Below are positions 25,927 through 32,082 of a stretch of 33,023 bases of DNA, in pieces. Source of the stretch: Treponema sp. (GTDB lineage Bacteria; Spirochaetota; Spirochaetia; Treponematales; Breznakiellaceae); NCBI GenBank assembly GCA_009777995.1, contig WRKT01000026.1:1-33023 (forward strand). The letters run 5' to 3'. How positions within the stretch are numbered: position 1 is the stretch's first letter; every line of letters starts with the position of its first letter. Under the pieces are notes generated by a model that did no database searches, was not told the origin of the DNA, and saw nothing but the letters and a program-made list of their open reading frames with translations. The position numbers and the translations under genes were made by a program.

Positions 25927-27084
25927 GTGAAAAACGAAAAATTCCCGGTAAATAATATCGAATATAGCCCAAAAAGGGTGATGATTATAGCAGAGTTGGG
26001 AAGCTCCCACGGGGCAGATTTAGGAAAGGCGAATGAGTTGATAGAAGCCGCAGCGGAAGCGGGGGCAGATTGCATAAAGTTCCAGATTATTTATGCGCAC
26101 GAGATACTTCACCCGAATACCGGGATTGTGGACCTCCCCGGGGGCAAAATCAGGCTTTACGACAGATTCAAGGAGCTGGAAGTCCCCCCTTCTTTCTTCG
26201 AAAAACTAAAGGAAAAGGTTGAAAGTAAGGGGCTTTTATTCCTTTGTACCCCCTTCGGCCTTCAAAGTGCTAAAGAATTAAGTGATATTAGCCCGAAATG
26301 CATCAAAATAGCCTCGCCCGAGTTGAATTTCACAGCCCTCTTAAGGGAAGTTGCCTCGTATAAGCTCCCAACCCTGCTCTCATCCGGGGTTGCAAGGCTC
26401 GGGGACATTGAAGAGGCCCTTTCGATCCTGAAAGGCGGCCGTTACACAGGCGCCGATGATGCCGGTGCCGACAGGCCGGCCCCCGTCTGCCTGCTTCACT
26501 GCGTAACAGCCTACCCCGCCCCCGAGGAAGAATATAATCTACGGGTGCTGAAAAGCTTCAATAAGGTCTTCGGGCTTCCCGTTGGAGTAAGCGATCACAG
26601 TCTTGACCCCGAATTGATACCTGTACTCTCTGTCACCCAGGGTGCCTCTGTTATCGAAAAGCATTTCTGCCTAAGCCGTGAGGACTCAGGGCTCGATGAC
26701 CCGATAGCCTTAGAGCCAAAATCCTTTGCAAAAATGGCGGCAGGCGTGCGTTATGCGCAAGGAGCAGACCCGGAAGAGACCCTCGAAACGATGCGCAGGG
26801 AAAGGGGAGATGCTCTTATCGAAAAAATTCTTGGAACCGGGATTAAGAAACTTGCCCCTGCAGAAGAGGCAAACTACGAGCGCACAAACCGTTCGATCCA
26901 TGCTCTAAGGGAAATTCAACCGGGAGATATCATCAAAAATGGAGATATAGCCTGCCTAAGGACTGAAAAGATTCTAAGGCCCGGCCTCCCCCCTTCTATG
27001 GAAGAAAGGGTGATAGGTTGCCGTGCCGCTGCCCATATCCCTTCGGGAGAGGGGGTTCGTTTTGAAGACCTTGTATCCCTTTAG
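25927..27084 (+). CDS. N-acetylneuraminate synthase-like (NeuB) enzyme with SAF domain
   Basis: A 385-residue cytosolic enzyme. Residues about 18-300 are the NeuB TIM barrel: MIIAELGSSHG, AGADCIKFQ, GLLFLCTPFG, KIASPELN, PTLLSSGVA, LHCVTAYP, VGVSDHS and the metal-binding VIEKHFCL. Residues about 325-385 are a SAF (antifreeze-like) domain: NRSIHALREIQPGDIIKN to CRAAAHIPSGEGV. Such enzymes condense phosphoenolpyruvate with a hexosamine to form sialic, legionaminic or pseudaminic acid; which one cannot be decided here. In spirochaetes this often serves flagellin or surface glycan decoration. GTG 25927 has GAGGGGG 5 bases upstream, and TATAAT is at 25887-25892. Sugar-nucleotide partner genes are not in the window; a glycosyltransferase gene lies 270 bases downstream on the other strand. 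Confidence 0.9.
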   Translation: MKNEKFPVNNIEYSPKRVMIIAELGSSHGADLGKANELIEAAAEAGADCIKFQIIYAHEILHPNTGIVDLPGGKIRLYDRFKELEVPPSFFEKLKEKVESKGLLFLCTPFGLQSAKELSDISPKCIKIASPELNFTALLREVASYKLPTLLSSGVARLGDIEEALSILKGGRYTGADDAGADRPAPVCLLHCVTAYPAPEEEYNLRVLKSFNKVFGLPVGVSDHSLDPELIPVLSVTQGASVIEKHFCLSREDSGLDDPIALEPKSFAKMAAGVRYAQGADPEETLETMRRERGDALIEKILGTGIKKLAPAEEANYERTNRSIHALREIQPGDIIKNGDIACLRTEKILRPGLPPSMEERVIGCRAAAHIPSGEGVRFEDLVSL

Positions 27085-27136
27085 ATATTATGACAAAATA
27101 AGTTTTTAATTGTGAGATTAAGGAGATAGAAGGGAA

Positions 27137-27361
27137 ATGCCAACAGATGCCGAAAGAGAATCCAATCGTCTTCGTCAACAACGTTTTCTGGAAAAACACA
27201 GGGATGAAGTCAACGAGAAAAGGCGCGAAAAGTACGCAGAGCGCAAAGAAGAGGGGCGCTGCCCGAGATGCGCTAAGAAAATAAAGCTGAAAAAGAGGGG
27301 GCCTAATCACCTTCTCTGCCCTGCATGTCTCGAAAAAGCCAGGGAGTACAATAAAGGTTAA
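27137..27361 (+). CDS. Small basic zinc-ribbon protein of unknown function
   Basis: A 74-residue protein, rich in Arg, Lys and Glu. Residues about 1-40 form a charged helix (RLRQQRFLEKHRDEVNEKRR). Residues 42-65 hold CPRC and CPAC pairs with a basic loop between, a zinc ribbon. A purine-rich site (AGAAGGGA) lies just before ATG 27137. Its stop codon overlaps the stop of the convergent glycosyltransferase gene by two bases (27358-27361). Similar short proteins with a Leu-Arg-rich helix and a zinc ribbon occur in treponemes; function unknown. Confidence 0.7.
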   Translation: MPTDAERESNRLRQQRFLEKHRDEVNEKRREKYAERKEEGRCPRCAKKIKLKKRGPNHLLCPACLEKAREYNKG

Positions 27362-28488
27362 GACATAGTTTCTCTTATAATTTCCAGTGTATGACTAGTA
27401 CATACATCCCAGGAAAAATTCCTTGCCCTCTCAAGGCCAAGACTCCGGCATTCTCTGTGGATGTCTCTCTTGGTGGTAAGGGTGACCATCCTGTCTGCCA
27501 TGTCTTCGGTGTTTAGAGGGTCGAAGTAGAGGGCCGCATGTCCTGCGGTCTCGGGCAGGGAGCCTGCCCTTGCGCATGCCAGGGGCACCCCGCTTGCCAT
27601 TGCCTCAAGCACTGCAATCCCAAAGCCCTCGTAAAGGGAGGGGACCACAACGAAATCAGCACCCGCATATAACTCAGGTAAGCTTTCTCCGGGGAAATGC
27701 CCCGTGAAGAAAATATCGGTCTTATATGGGGAGGCGGTTGCCGCCTCTTTAATGATATCAGAGTTTTGGCCGTCGGCCCCTGCAAGCACAAGCCTGTGGG
27801 GATACTTTGTCCTCTCTTTAAAGATTCCGAAAGCCTCGATGAGTCTTACATGGTTTTTTAGCGGATGCTCAAGACGTGCCGCATAAAGCACATAGGGCCT
27901 TCTGAAACTAAAGGGCTGGATTAAAAGAACACTCTCTTCGCCCCTTGGCCTCGGATAAAACGCCTGAAAGTCTATGCCGCAGGGAACAACATCAATCATA
28001 CTCTCGTTTATGCCCATTTTATCGATAAGCTCCTGCTTAATGAAGCCGGAAACGGCAATGATACGGTCGAGCTTCCTTATAGCCTTAGGCAGAAATTCTC
28101 TTATAAAGATATTTCCCGGGCTCAGATAGCCCTTCCCCTTCCACCAGGGAACGAGCTTATGAACACTGCCTATAGTAGGACAGGGAGACTTCATTGAAAG
28201 CCTCTCGTGGGCGGCAGGGAAAAAACAGGCATTCCAGGACCTCTGCTCGGCAAGACCCGGGTACCTGTAAAGATGCCACATAGAATTTGCAAGGGGTCCG
28301 CTAACCGAACAGCGGGGGATAAACTCCATATTTGGCGCAGCATCGCTATAGGTATAGCGGTCGTACTCCCAACCAAAAAGCTCAAACTTTTCAGCCGATG
28401 GAGGAATTCGCTTAAGTATATTTAATAAATAGGCCCCTATTGCCGACTTGCCGCTTTGGCAGGCAAAGGTGTCTATCCCAATCTTCAT
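27358..28488 (-). CDS. Glycosyltransferase family 4 (GT-B fold)
   Basis: A 376-residue cytosolic or membrane-associated glycosyltransferase. It begins MKIGIDTFACQSGKSAIGAYLLNIL, an acceptor-binding Rossmann start. The GT4 core features are IAVSGFIKQEL, DVVPCGID, YVLYAARLEHPLKNH, LVLAGADG and the donor site EGFGIAVLEAMASGVP, which holds the E-x7-E pair, then AGSLPETAG and a closing YFDPLNTEDMADRM. It probably adds a sugar to a surface glycan; donor and acceptor are unknown. A promoter-like sequence ends 6 bases before its ATG. It converges with the small zinc-ribbon gene. Confidence 0.9.
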   Translation of the reverse strand: MKIGIDTFACQSGKSAIGAYLLNILKRIPPSAEKFELFGWEYDRYTYSDAAPNMEFIPRCSVSGPLANSMWHLYRYPGLAEQRSWNACFFPAAHERLSMKSPCPTIGSVHKLVPWWKGKGYLSPGNIFIREFLPKAIRKLDRIIAVSGFIKQELIDKMGINESMIDVVPCGIDFQAFYPRPRGEESVLLIQPFSFRRPYVLYAARLEHPLKNHVRLIEAFGIFKERTKYPHRLVLAGADGQNSDIIKEAATASPYKTDIFFTGHFPGESLPELYAGADFVVVPSLYEGFGIAVLEAMASGVPLACARAGSLPETAGHAALYFDPLNTEDMADRMVTLTTKRDIHRECRSLGLERARNFSWDVCTSHTLEIIRETMS

Positions 28489-28494
28489 GATAAT

Positions 28495-28523
28495 AGTTTA
28501 GCAGGTTTGGAGGTAAGGGACAA
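28495..28523 (-). promoter_or_regulatory. Candidate promoter of the glycosyltransferase gene, leaderless geometry
   Basis: On the minus strand TTGTCC (28523-28518), 17 nt, TAAACT (28500-28495), 6 nt, ATG 28488. Confidence 0.4.
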
Positions 28524-28537
28524 GAGATACTTAATTA

Positions 28538-28591
28538 TTGACATTATAACACTGTTCGACTAAAATAAAGTTAGAGTTTAGATTAGTCGAA
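28538..28591 (+). promoter_or_regulatory. Promoter of the second AAA ATPase with a 9-bp inverted repeat over the start region
   Basis: TTGACA (28538-28543), 17 nt, TAAAAT (28561-28566). TTCGACTAA (28555-28563) and TTAGTCGAA (28583-28591) are perfectly inverted and flank the predicted transcription start near 28573, so this may be an operator or a 5' RNA hairpin. The leader is about 37 nt and carries a GAGGAAGAG ribosome site. Confidence 0.6.
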
Positions 28592-28609
28592 ACAAGAGGA
28601 AGAGTTATT

Positions 28610-29830
28610 TTGTATATAAAGCGTGCTATTGAGAATACGATTTTACAGATATCAAGAGATTTTCCCGTATTATTACTGACAGGTCCAAGGCAGGTTGGGA
28701 AAACTACCCTGCTCCGGCATCTTGGAGGAGAAGAACGCAGTTATATTACATTGGATGATCCGGATGCACGAAAGCTGGCAAGAGATGATCCTGCCTTATT
28801 TATGCAGAGATATAAGCCGCCGCTAACAATTGACGAAGCACAATATGCTCCGCAATTATTTCCATATATCAAGATGAGTGTTGACAATTCAGGGAAAAAG
28901 GGAGAGTTCTGGCTTACAGGCTCTCAGACCTTTCACTCAATGAAAAATGTAAGTGAATCTCTTGCAGGAAGGATCGCAATAATGAGCCTTTCACCTCTAT
29001 CAAACAGCGAGATTAGCGGCGTAGATTCAGAACCGTTTACCACTTCCGGCGAACGATTAATCGGGAGGATAAAGAATGTTCCTAAAATGGATCTCTTGCA
29101 GATTTACGAGCGCATTTTTCGAGGAGGAATGCCTGCCTTATATATAAAAGAGGACTTCAATATCCAGGCTTTTTTCTCTTCGTATATATCAACTTACTTA
29201 CAGCGTGATATTCGCGATTTAACTCAAGTAGCCGACGAGATGTCATTCTATAATTTTATGGTTAGTGCTGCGGGAAGAACCGGAAAGCCCCTCAACCTGG
29301 ATGAAATGGGGCGTGAGACCGGTATCAGTGCGCCAACTGCCAAAAAATGGCTTTCCCTGCTGGTATCATCAGGATTAGTTTATCTTTTGCAACCCTACCA
29401 TAATAATATTCTAAAAAGGATGATAAAAACACCGGTACTGCATTTTCTGGATACAGGTCTATGTGCTCACCTCCTGAAATGGAATGACTCAAAAGTTTTG
29501 GAAAGGGGGGCAATGTCAGGTGCCTTCTTTGAGAGCTGGGTTTTTGCGGAAATTTATAAAAGCTATCTAAATGCAGGTAAAGTACCACCTGTTTTTTATT
29601 ATAGAGATAAGGAAAAAAGAGAGATTGACATATTATTACTCGAAAACGGGGTTCTCTATCCGATTGAAATTAAAAAGGCTGCATCCCCCGGAGTAGAATC
29701 AATTAAACATTTTAAGGTGCTTAATAATATAAGTGATATCAAGGTCGGACCCGGAGCAGTGATCTGCATGTCAGGAGATCTGCTTCCGATTGATCGGAAT
29801 AATAATTTTGTCCCCGCGGGGCTGATATAG
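28610..29830 (+). CDS. Second AAA ATPase with C-terminal DUF4143 domain
   Basis: 406 residues from TTG 28610, supported by GAGGAAGAG about 6 bases upstream and by the family-like opening YIKRAIENTILQI. Walker A is GPRQVGKTT (25-33), Walker B PLTIDEAQ (71-78), then the GSQTF sensor, VSESLAGRIA and LSPLSNSE. The DUF4143 part contains a GRTGKPLNLDEMGRETG winged-helix segment and ends in YRDKEKREIDILLLEN followed by YPIEIKK, the PD-(D/E)XK-like residues. Same design as the protein at 17969 but low identity, so the two are not a recent duplication. Its stop codon directly abuts the stump of a DUF3782 gene, suggesting insertion or recombination at this site. Confidence 0.85.
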   Translation: MYIKRAIENTILQISRDFPVLLLTGPRQVGKTTLLRHLGGEERSYITLDDPDARKLARDDPALFMQRYKPPLTIDEAQYAPQLFPYIKMSVDNSGKKGEFWLTGSQTFHSMKNVSESLAGRIAIMSLSPLSNSEISGVDSEPFTTSGERLIGRIKNVPKMDLLQIYERIFRGGMPALYIKEDFNIQAFFSSYISTYLQRDIRDLTQVADEMSFYNFMVSAAGRTGKPLNLDEMGRETGISAPTAKKWLSLLVSSGLVYLLQPYHNNILKRMIKTPVLHFLDTGLCAHLLKWNDSKVLERGAMSGAFFESWVFAEIYKSYLNAGKVPPVFYYRDKEKREIDILLLENGVLYPIEIKKAASPGVESIKHFKVLNNISDIKVGPGAVICMSGDLLPIDRNNNFVPAGLI

Positions 29831-29977
29831 CGGAAGTATTACGGCGCAATAGCAGGAGCTATTATGGAAGAGTCTATTTCAAATACAATCTTGCAAAACG
29901 GGTTTTACCTTATTGAACAAACAGGCGATACCGTTAAACTGAGCACACCTGAGGACTTTGCCCCACGAGAATGGTGA
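29831..29977 (+). pseudogene. 3' stump of a DUF3782-like nuclease gene
   Basis: From the base after the ATPase stop, an open frame of 48 codons runs to TGA 29975-29977. It aligns without gaps to the C-terminus of the gene at 5722: YYGAIAGAIMEES with HHGAIAVAIIDDA, QNGFYLIEQTGDTV with KQGFYLIEQTGDTV, and the terminal PREW. The N-terminal part and the nuclease motif are missing, so this is a remnant. An ATG at 29864 could start 37 codons, but no ribosome site is seen. Confidence 0.85.
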
Positions 29978-30010
29978 CCTGCTTTAAGAAAATCGCTGTG
30001 TTTTGGTACA

Positions 30011-30044
30011 CACAGAGGACACAGAGAGCACGGAGATCACAGAG
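30011..30044 (+). repeat. CACRGAG element, copy C (single arm)
   Basis: Four heptamers (CACAGAG, CACAGAG, CACGGAG, CACAGAG) at 9-nt intervals. Only this arm is present; a CTGTG at 29996 is the sole trace of a partner. It lies between the DUF3782 stump and the end of the toxin gene. Confidence 0.85.
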
Positions 30045-30048
30045 GGTA

Positions 30049-30519
30049 TTAAAGTTGTCCAGCGTTGTTTTCCGGATCAGGTAAGCCAAGCACATTATGG
30101 AAATATTTTAATGAAGAATAGAGGCATAATGATGATACAGGAAGTGAGGGGTTATCAGCACGGCGCTTGATTTCTTTTTTATATCGGGACACATAAGAGG
30201 AGAACTGTCTTTTAATTAAAAACTCTCTTTTTATATAAATTTTATACTCATTTTGCCGGATCGTAACCGGGTTTGTATCAATGTGTTCAGGTTCAGTGAC
30301 TACCACTGCTTTAGAATAATCCAATCCTTTGTTCATTTCATTAGAGTTATCTGCGATAAAACAGTATCTGTGATTGATATTTGATCTAAGAGGAATGGCA
30401 TAAGTTAGGTTATCTAGTTCAAGCAATAAAACATAATACGGTCGATTTTCATTAGTGAGAATCTCTTCGTATTTACTGAACTGCTCGTAAAAAGCCGCGC
30501 TTAAACGATAAAATTTCAT
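30049..30519 (-). CDS. Type III toxin-antitoxin toxin, TenpN/ToxN-like endoribonuclease
   Basis: A 156-residue protein, with the size and phrases of TenpN-class type III toxins: MKFYRLSAAFYEQF at the start, PYYVLLLEL, then LTYAIPLRSNINHRYCF, GLDYSKAVVV, IDTNPVTIRQNEY and a lysine- and arginine-rich FSSYVSRYKKEIKRR helix. Known members are endoribonucleases held inactive by pseudoknot RNAs and act in phage abortive infection or plasmid upkeep. The family call rests on remembered sequence patterns, but the context is decisive: a repeat-containing RNA with its own promoter and terminator ends 10 bases before the toxin ATG. Translation would come from read-through of that terminator, as in ToxIN. 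The ribosome site (AGGT) is weak. Confidence 0.8.
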   Translation of the reverse strand: MKFYRLSAAFYEQFSKYEEILTNENRPYYVLLLELDNLTYAIPLRSNINHRYCFIADNSNEMNKGLDYSKAVVVTEPEHIDTNPVTIRQNEYKIYIKREFLIKRQFSSYVSRYKKEIKRRADNPSLPVSSLCLYSSLKYFHNVLGLPDPENNAGQL

Positions 30520-30529
30520 TATTACCTAT

Positions 30530-30556
30530 AAAAAAACGCCCATTAGGTGGGCGTTT
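30530..30556 (-). terminator. Intrinsic terminator between the antitoxin RNA and the toxin gene
   Basis: On the minus strand a 9-bp stem (AAACGCCCA, 30556-30548, with its complement at 30542-30534 and a 5-nt loop) is followed by seven T residues (30536-30530). It is a textbook Rho-independent terminator that would allow limited read-through into the toxin. Confidence 0.9.
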
Positions 30557-30658
30557 AAAAATAGGGCATTCTTTTGATTTACGTGATTGCGCCCTACAAA
30601 CACATCATCGATCGAACTTTCTTTAGATTTACGTGATTGCGTTCTACAATCACATCAT
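30530..30658 (-). ncRNA. Type III antitoxin RNA with two pseudoknot repeats
   Basis: The predicted RNA starts near 30657 and ends at 30530. It contains two repeats with a 50-nt period; 38-nt blocks at 30658-30621 and 30608-30571 differ at only a few positions. In each copy the arms GUGAUUG/CAAUCAC (first copy) or GUGUUUG/CAAUCAC (second) enclose a 7-nt loop. The loop UAGAAC (first) can pair with GUUCGA at 30617-30612 with one mismatch, and UAGGGC (second) pairs perfectly with GCCCUA at 30567-30562. The distance from stem to tail is 15 nt in both copies. The A-A to G-G change in the loop is matched by U-U to C-C in the tail, so base pairing is conserved while sequence changes. That is the H-type pseudoknot design of ToxI/TenpI antitoxins. 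Confidence 0.85.
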
Positions 30659-30663
30659 GGCTA

Positions 30664-30692
30664 ATTATACAACACTTTAGGAAGGCTGTCAA
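30664..30692 (-). promoter_or_regulatory. Consensus sigma70 promoter of the antitoxin RNA
   Basis: On the minus strand TTGACA (30692-30687), exactly 17 nt, TATAAT (30669-30664). Both hexamers are perfect, the best promoter in the window, in keeping with the need for excess antitoxin RNA. Confidence 0.9.
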
Positions 30693-30712
30693 TTGAGCTA
30701 TGAAAAATAAGT

Positions 30713-30755
30713 CTTTGAATTTTAATTCAAAGTAGACTGAAAGCACGAAGTGATA
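30713..30755 (+). repeat. Hairpin plus left copy of a direct repeat flanking the Rpn region
   Basis: CTTTGAAT (30713-30720) and ATTCAAAG (30725-30732) form a hairpin with a 4-nt loop. From 30724 to 30755 the sequence AATTCAAAGTAGACTGAAAG and onward recurs, with few changes, at 32083-32127 beyond the Rpn genes. Confidence 0.7.
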
Positions 30756-30803
30756 TAAATATATAAAAAAAATCTAAAAAGGCATAAAAATTCAAAGCAA
30801 AAT

Positions 30804-30832
30804 CCATCTCCGCGCAGTATAGGAGATGGAGG
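30804..30832 (+). promoter_or_regulatory. Hairpin over the Rpn ribosome binding site
   Basis: CCATCTCC (30804-30811) and GGAGATGG (30822-30829) are perfectly complementary with a 10-nt loop. The right arm overlaps the Shine-Dalgarno (GGAGG, 30828-30832), 5 bases before ATG 30838. Folding would partly hide the site and lower translation of the nuclease. Confidence 0.5.
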
Positions 30833-30837
30833 AATGA

Positions 30838-31689
30838 ATGAAAACGAATACAAAATTCAAGAGCAGTGTCTTCTCGCTGCTCTTCAGCGACCCGGATGTT
30901 CTTAGAGAGCTATACTGTGCTTTAAAAGGTCTCACTCTGCCTGATGATACTCCTGTTATCATCAATACCCTGGAAGATGCTCTTTTCATGGACCGGGTTA
31001 ACGACATTTCATTTGAAATAGGCGGCAGACTGGTGGTCCTTATCGAGCATCAGTCTAGTATAAACCCAAATATGGCTCTAAGGTTCTTAATGTATATTGG
31101 CAGAATATACGAAAAAATAATTGAAGATAAAAATATTTATTCAAAGAAGCAAATTTCTATCCCTAGACCGGAATTCTTTGTGCTCTATAACGGGACTGAT
31201 TCCTTCCCGGATGAGGATACTTTTAAGCTCTCAGAGTTGTTCATGAGTATAGAACCTCTCGGGCTTCCTGAGATGATAAACCCTCTATTAGAGCTTGAAG
31301 TAAAGGTATTAAACATTAATGAGGGAAGAAACAAAGCGATTCTTAGAAGGTGCAGGTTTCTAAACCAATACAGTGCCTTTACAGCAAAGGTACGAGAGTA
31401 TAAATCCGGTGATGTTAGCTTACAGGAAGCTATTCAAAAAGCTGTTGTTTATTGCCGTAACCATGATATACTAAAGGAGTTCTTGGAGAAACAAGCATCG
31501 GAGGTATTAAATATGCTGATGGTCGAATGGAATATGGATGATGCCCTCGCAGTTCGTTTCGAGGAAGGCGTTGAAGAAGGTCAACAAAAATTACAGAAAT
31601 ATGTCCTTGAACTTATCGATCAAGGCCTGAGTAGAGAAGAAATAAAGAAACGCATAGAAGCCTATTGTAATAAAGCAGGTGGAAATTAA
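30838..31689 (+). CDS. Rpn-family recombination-promoting nuclease / PD-(D/E)XK transposase-like protein
   Basis: A 283-residue protein. The catalytic core (about 50-75) shows Asp56 (RVNDISFE) and Glu70-x-Gln72 (VVLIEHQSS), the D...E-x-Q pattern of the Rpn/PD-(D/E)XK transposase-like family, followed by the typical MALRFLMYIGRIYEKI. Residues about 100-160 (FFVLYNGTDSFPDEDTFKLSELF) are also family features. The tail, from about 226, is helical and charged with an EEGVEEG segment. E. coli Rpn proteins are DNases that promote recombination and act against phages, and their C-terminal part is also made alone as an antitoxin. Here an internal start and a separate tail gene suggest the same. Confidence 0.85.
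   Translation: MKTNTKFKSSVFSLLFSDPDVLRELYCALKGLTLPDDTPVIINTLEDALFMDRVNDISFEIGGRLVVLIEHQSSINPNMALRFLMYIGRIYEKIIEDKNIYSKKQISIPRPEFFVLYNGTDSFPDEDTFKLSELFMSIEPLGLPEMINPLLELEVKVLNINEGRNKAILRRCRFLNQYSAFTAKVREYKSGDVSLQEAIQKAVVYCRNHDILKEFLEKQASEVLNMLMVEWNMDDALAVRFEEGVEEGQQKLQKYVLELIDQGLSREEIKKRIEAYCNKAGGN
31500..31515 (+). promoter_or_regulatory. Internal Shine-Dalgarno and ATG within the Rpn gene
   Basis: GGAGG at 31500-31504 lies 8 nt before ATG 31513, which is codon 226 and in frame. The tail gene downstream has the related GAGG (31702-31705), also 8 nt before its ATG 31714, and the 15 bases from GAGG to ATG are nearly the same. Confidence 0.65.
31513..31689 (+). CDS. Possible internal Rpn short product (gene within a gene)
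   Basis: If translation starts at the internal ATG, the product is 58 residues: MLMVEWNMDDALAVRFEEGV at the N-terminus, then a helical QKYVLELIDQGLSREEIKKR segment. It covers exactly the part that is repeated as a free gene at 31714-31938. By analogy with E. coli RpnS, it could bind and restrain the full-length nuclease. Not proven; the internal ribosome site is the evidence. Confidence 0.45.
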   Translation: MLMVEWNMDDALAVRFEEGVEEGQQKLQKYVLELIDQGLSREEIKKRIEAYCNKAGGN

Positions 31690-31713
31690 GGTCTCGCAGG
31701 TGAGGTAATAAAA

Positions 31714-31938
31714 ATGCTGATGGTCGAATGGAATATGGATGATGCCCTCGCGGTTCGCTACGAGGAAGGCGTTGAGGATGGTCTAGAGAAAGGCATTGAG
31801 ATAGGCGTTGAGAAAGGAATTGAGATAGGCGTTGAGAAGGGTAAACAGGAACTACAGAAATATGTCCTTGAACTTATTGCTCAGGGCCTTAGTAGTGAAG
31901 AGATAAAGAAACGCTTGGAGGCGGGGGTTTCACGGTAA
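31714..31938 (+). CDS. Free-standing duplicate of the Rpn C-terminal tail
   Basis: A 74-residue protein. Its first 17 residues are those of the Rpn tail at codon 226 (MLMVEWNMDDALAVR, then EEGV), and its end repeats QKYVLELI and GLSSEEIKKRLEA. Between them is an insert containing EKGIEIGV twice, encoded by a 24-nt tandem repeat (about 31786-31833). It starts 24 bases after the Rpn stop and keeps the same ribosome site spacing. It is therefore a partial tandem duplication, lacking the nuclease core. It could be an antitoxin-like binder of the Rpn protein, a spare tail cassette for recombination, or a remnant. Confidence 0.65.
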   Translation: MLMVEWNMDDALAVRYEEGVEDGLEKGIEIGVEKGIEIGVEKGKQELQKYVLELIAQGLSSEEIKKRLEAGVSR

Positions 31939-31974
31939 AGACTTACCTTTATAAAATCTCCGTATTTTAGTTCA

Positions 31975-32075
31975 CACGGAGCTCACAGAGAGCACGGAGG
32001 GCACAGAGGGTTTCTAGGGTTTGCCAAAACTTAAAATCTTCCTCTGTGAGCTCTGTGACCTTTGTGAGCTCTGTG
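31975..32075. repeat. CACRGAG palindromic element, copy D
   Basis: Left arm 31975-32008 (CACGGAG, CACAGAG, CACGGAG, CACAGAG at 9-nt intervals); right arm 32042-32075 (CTCTGTG, CTCTGTG, CTTTGTG, CTCTGTG). The centre (about 32009-32041) is alignable with that of copy B, with GTTTCTAGG in place of GTTTTTAGA and a shared CTATATCC-like end. Confidence 0.9.
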
Positions 32076-32082
32076 TTAAAAA

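Noticed and set aside
30571..30658. Two 38-nt repeats with a short spacer, resembling a mini CRISPR array
   Set aside because: Only two imperfect copies with a 12-nt gap, no cas genes, and they lie inside a promoter-to-terminator unit whose pairing pattern fits a type III antitoxin RNA.
30733..30837. Possible promoter for the Rpn gene (TATAAA near 30754)
   Set aside because: No -35 at a suitable distance; the nearest TTGAAT is 33 bases upstream, so I do not call it.
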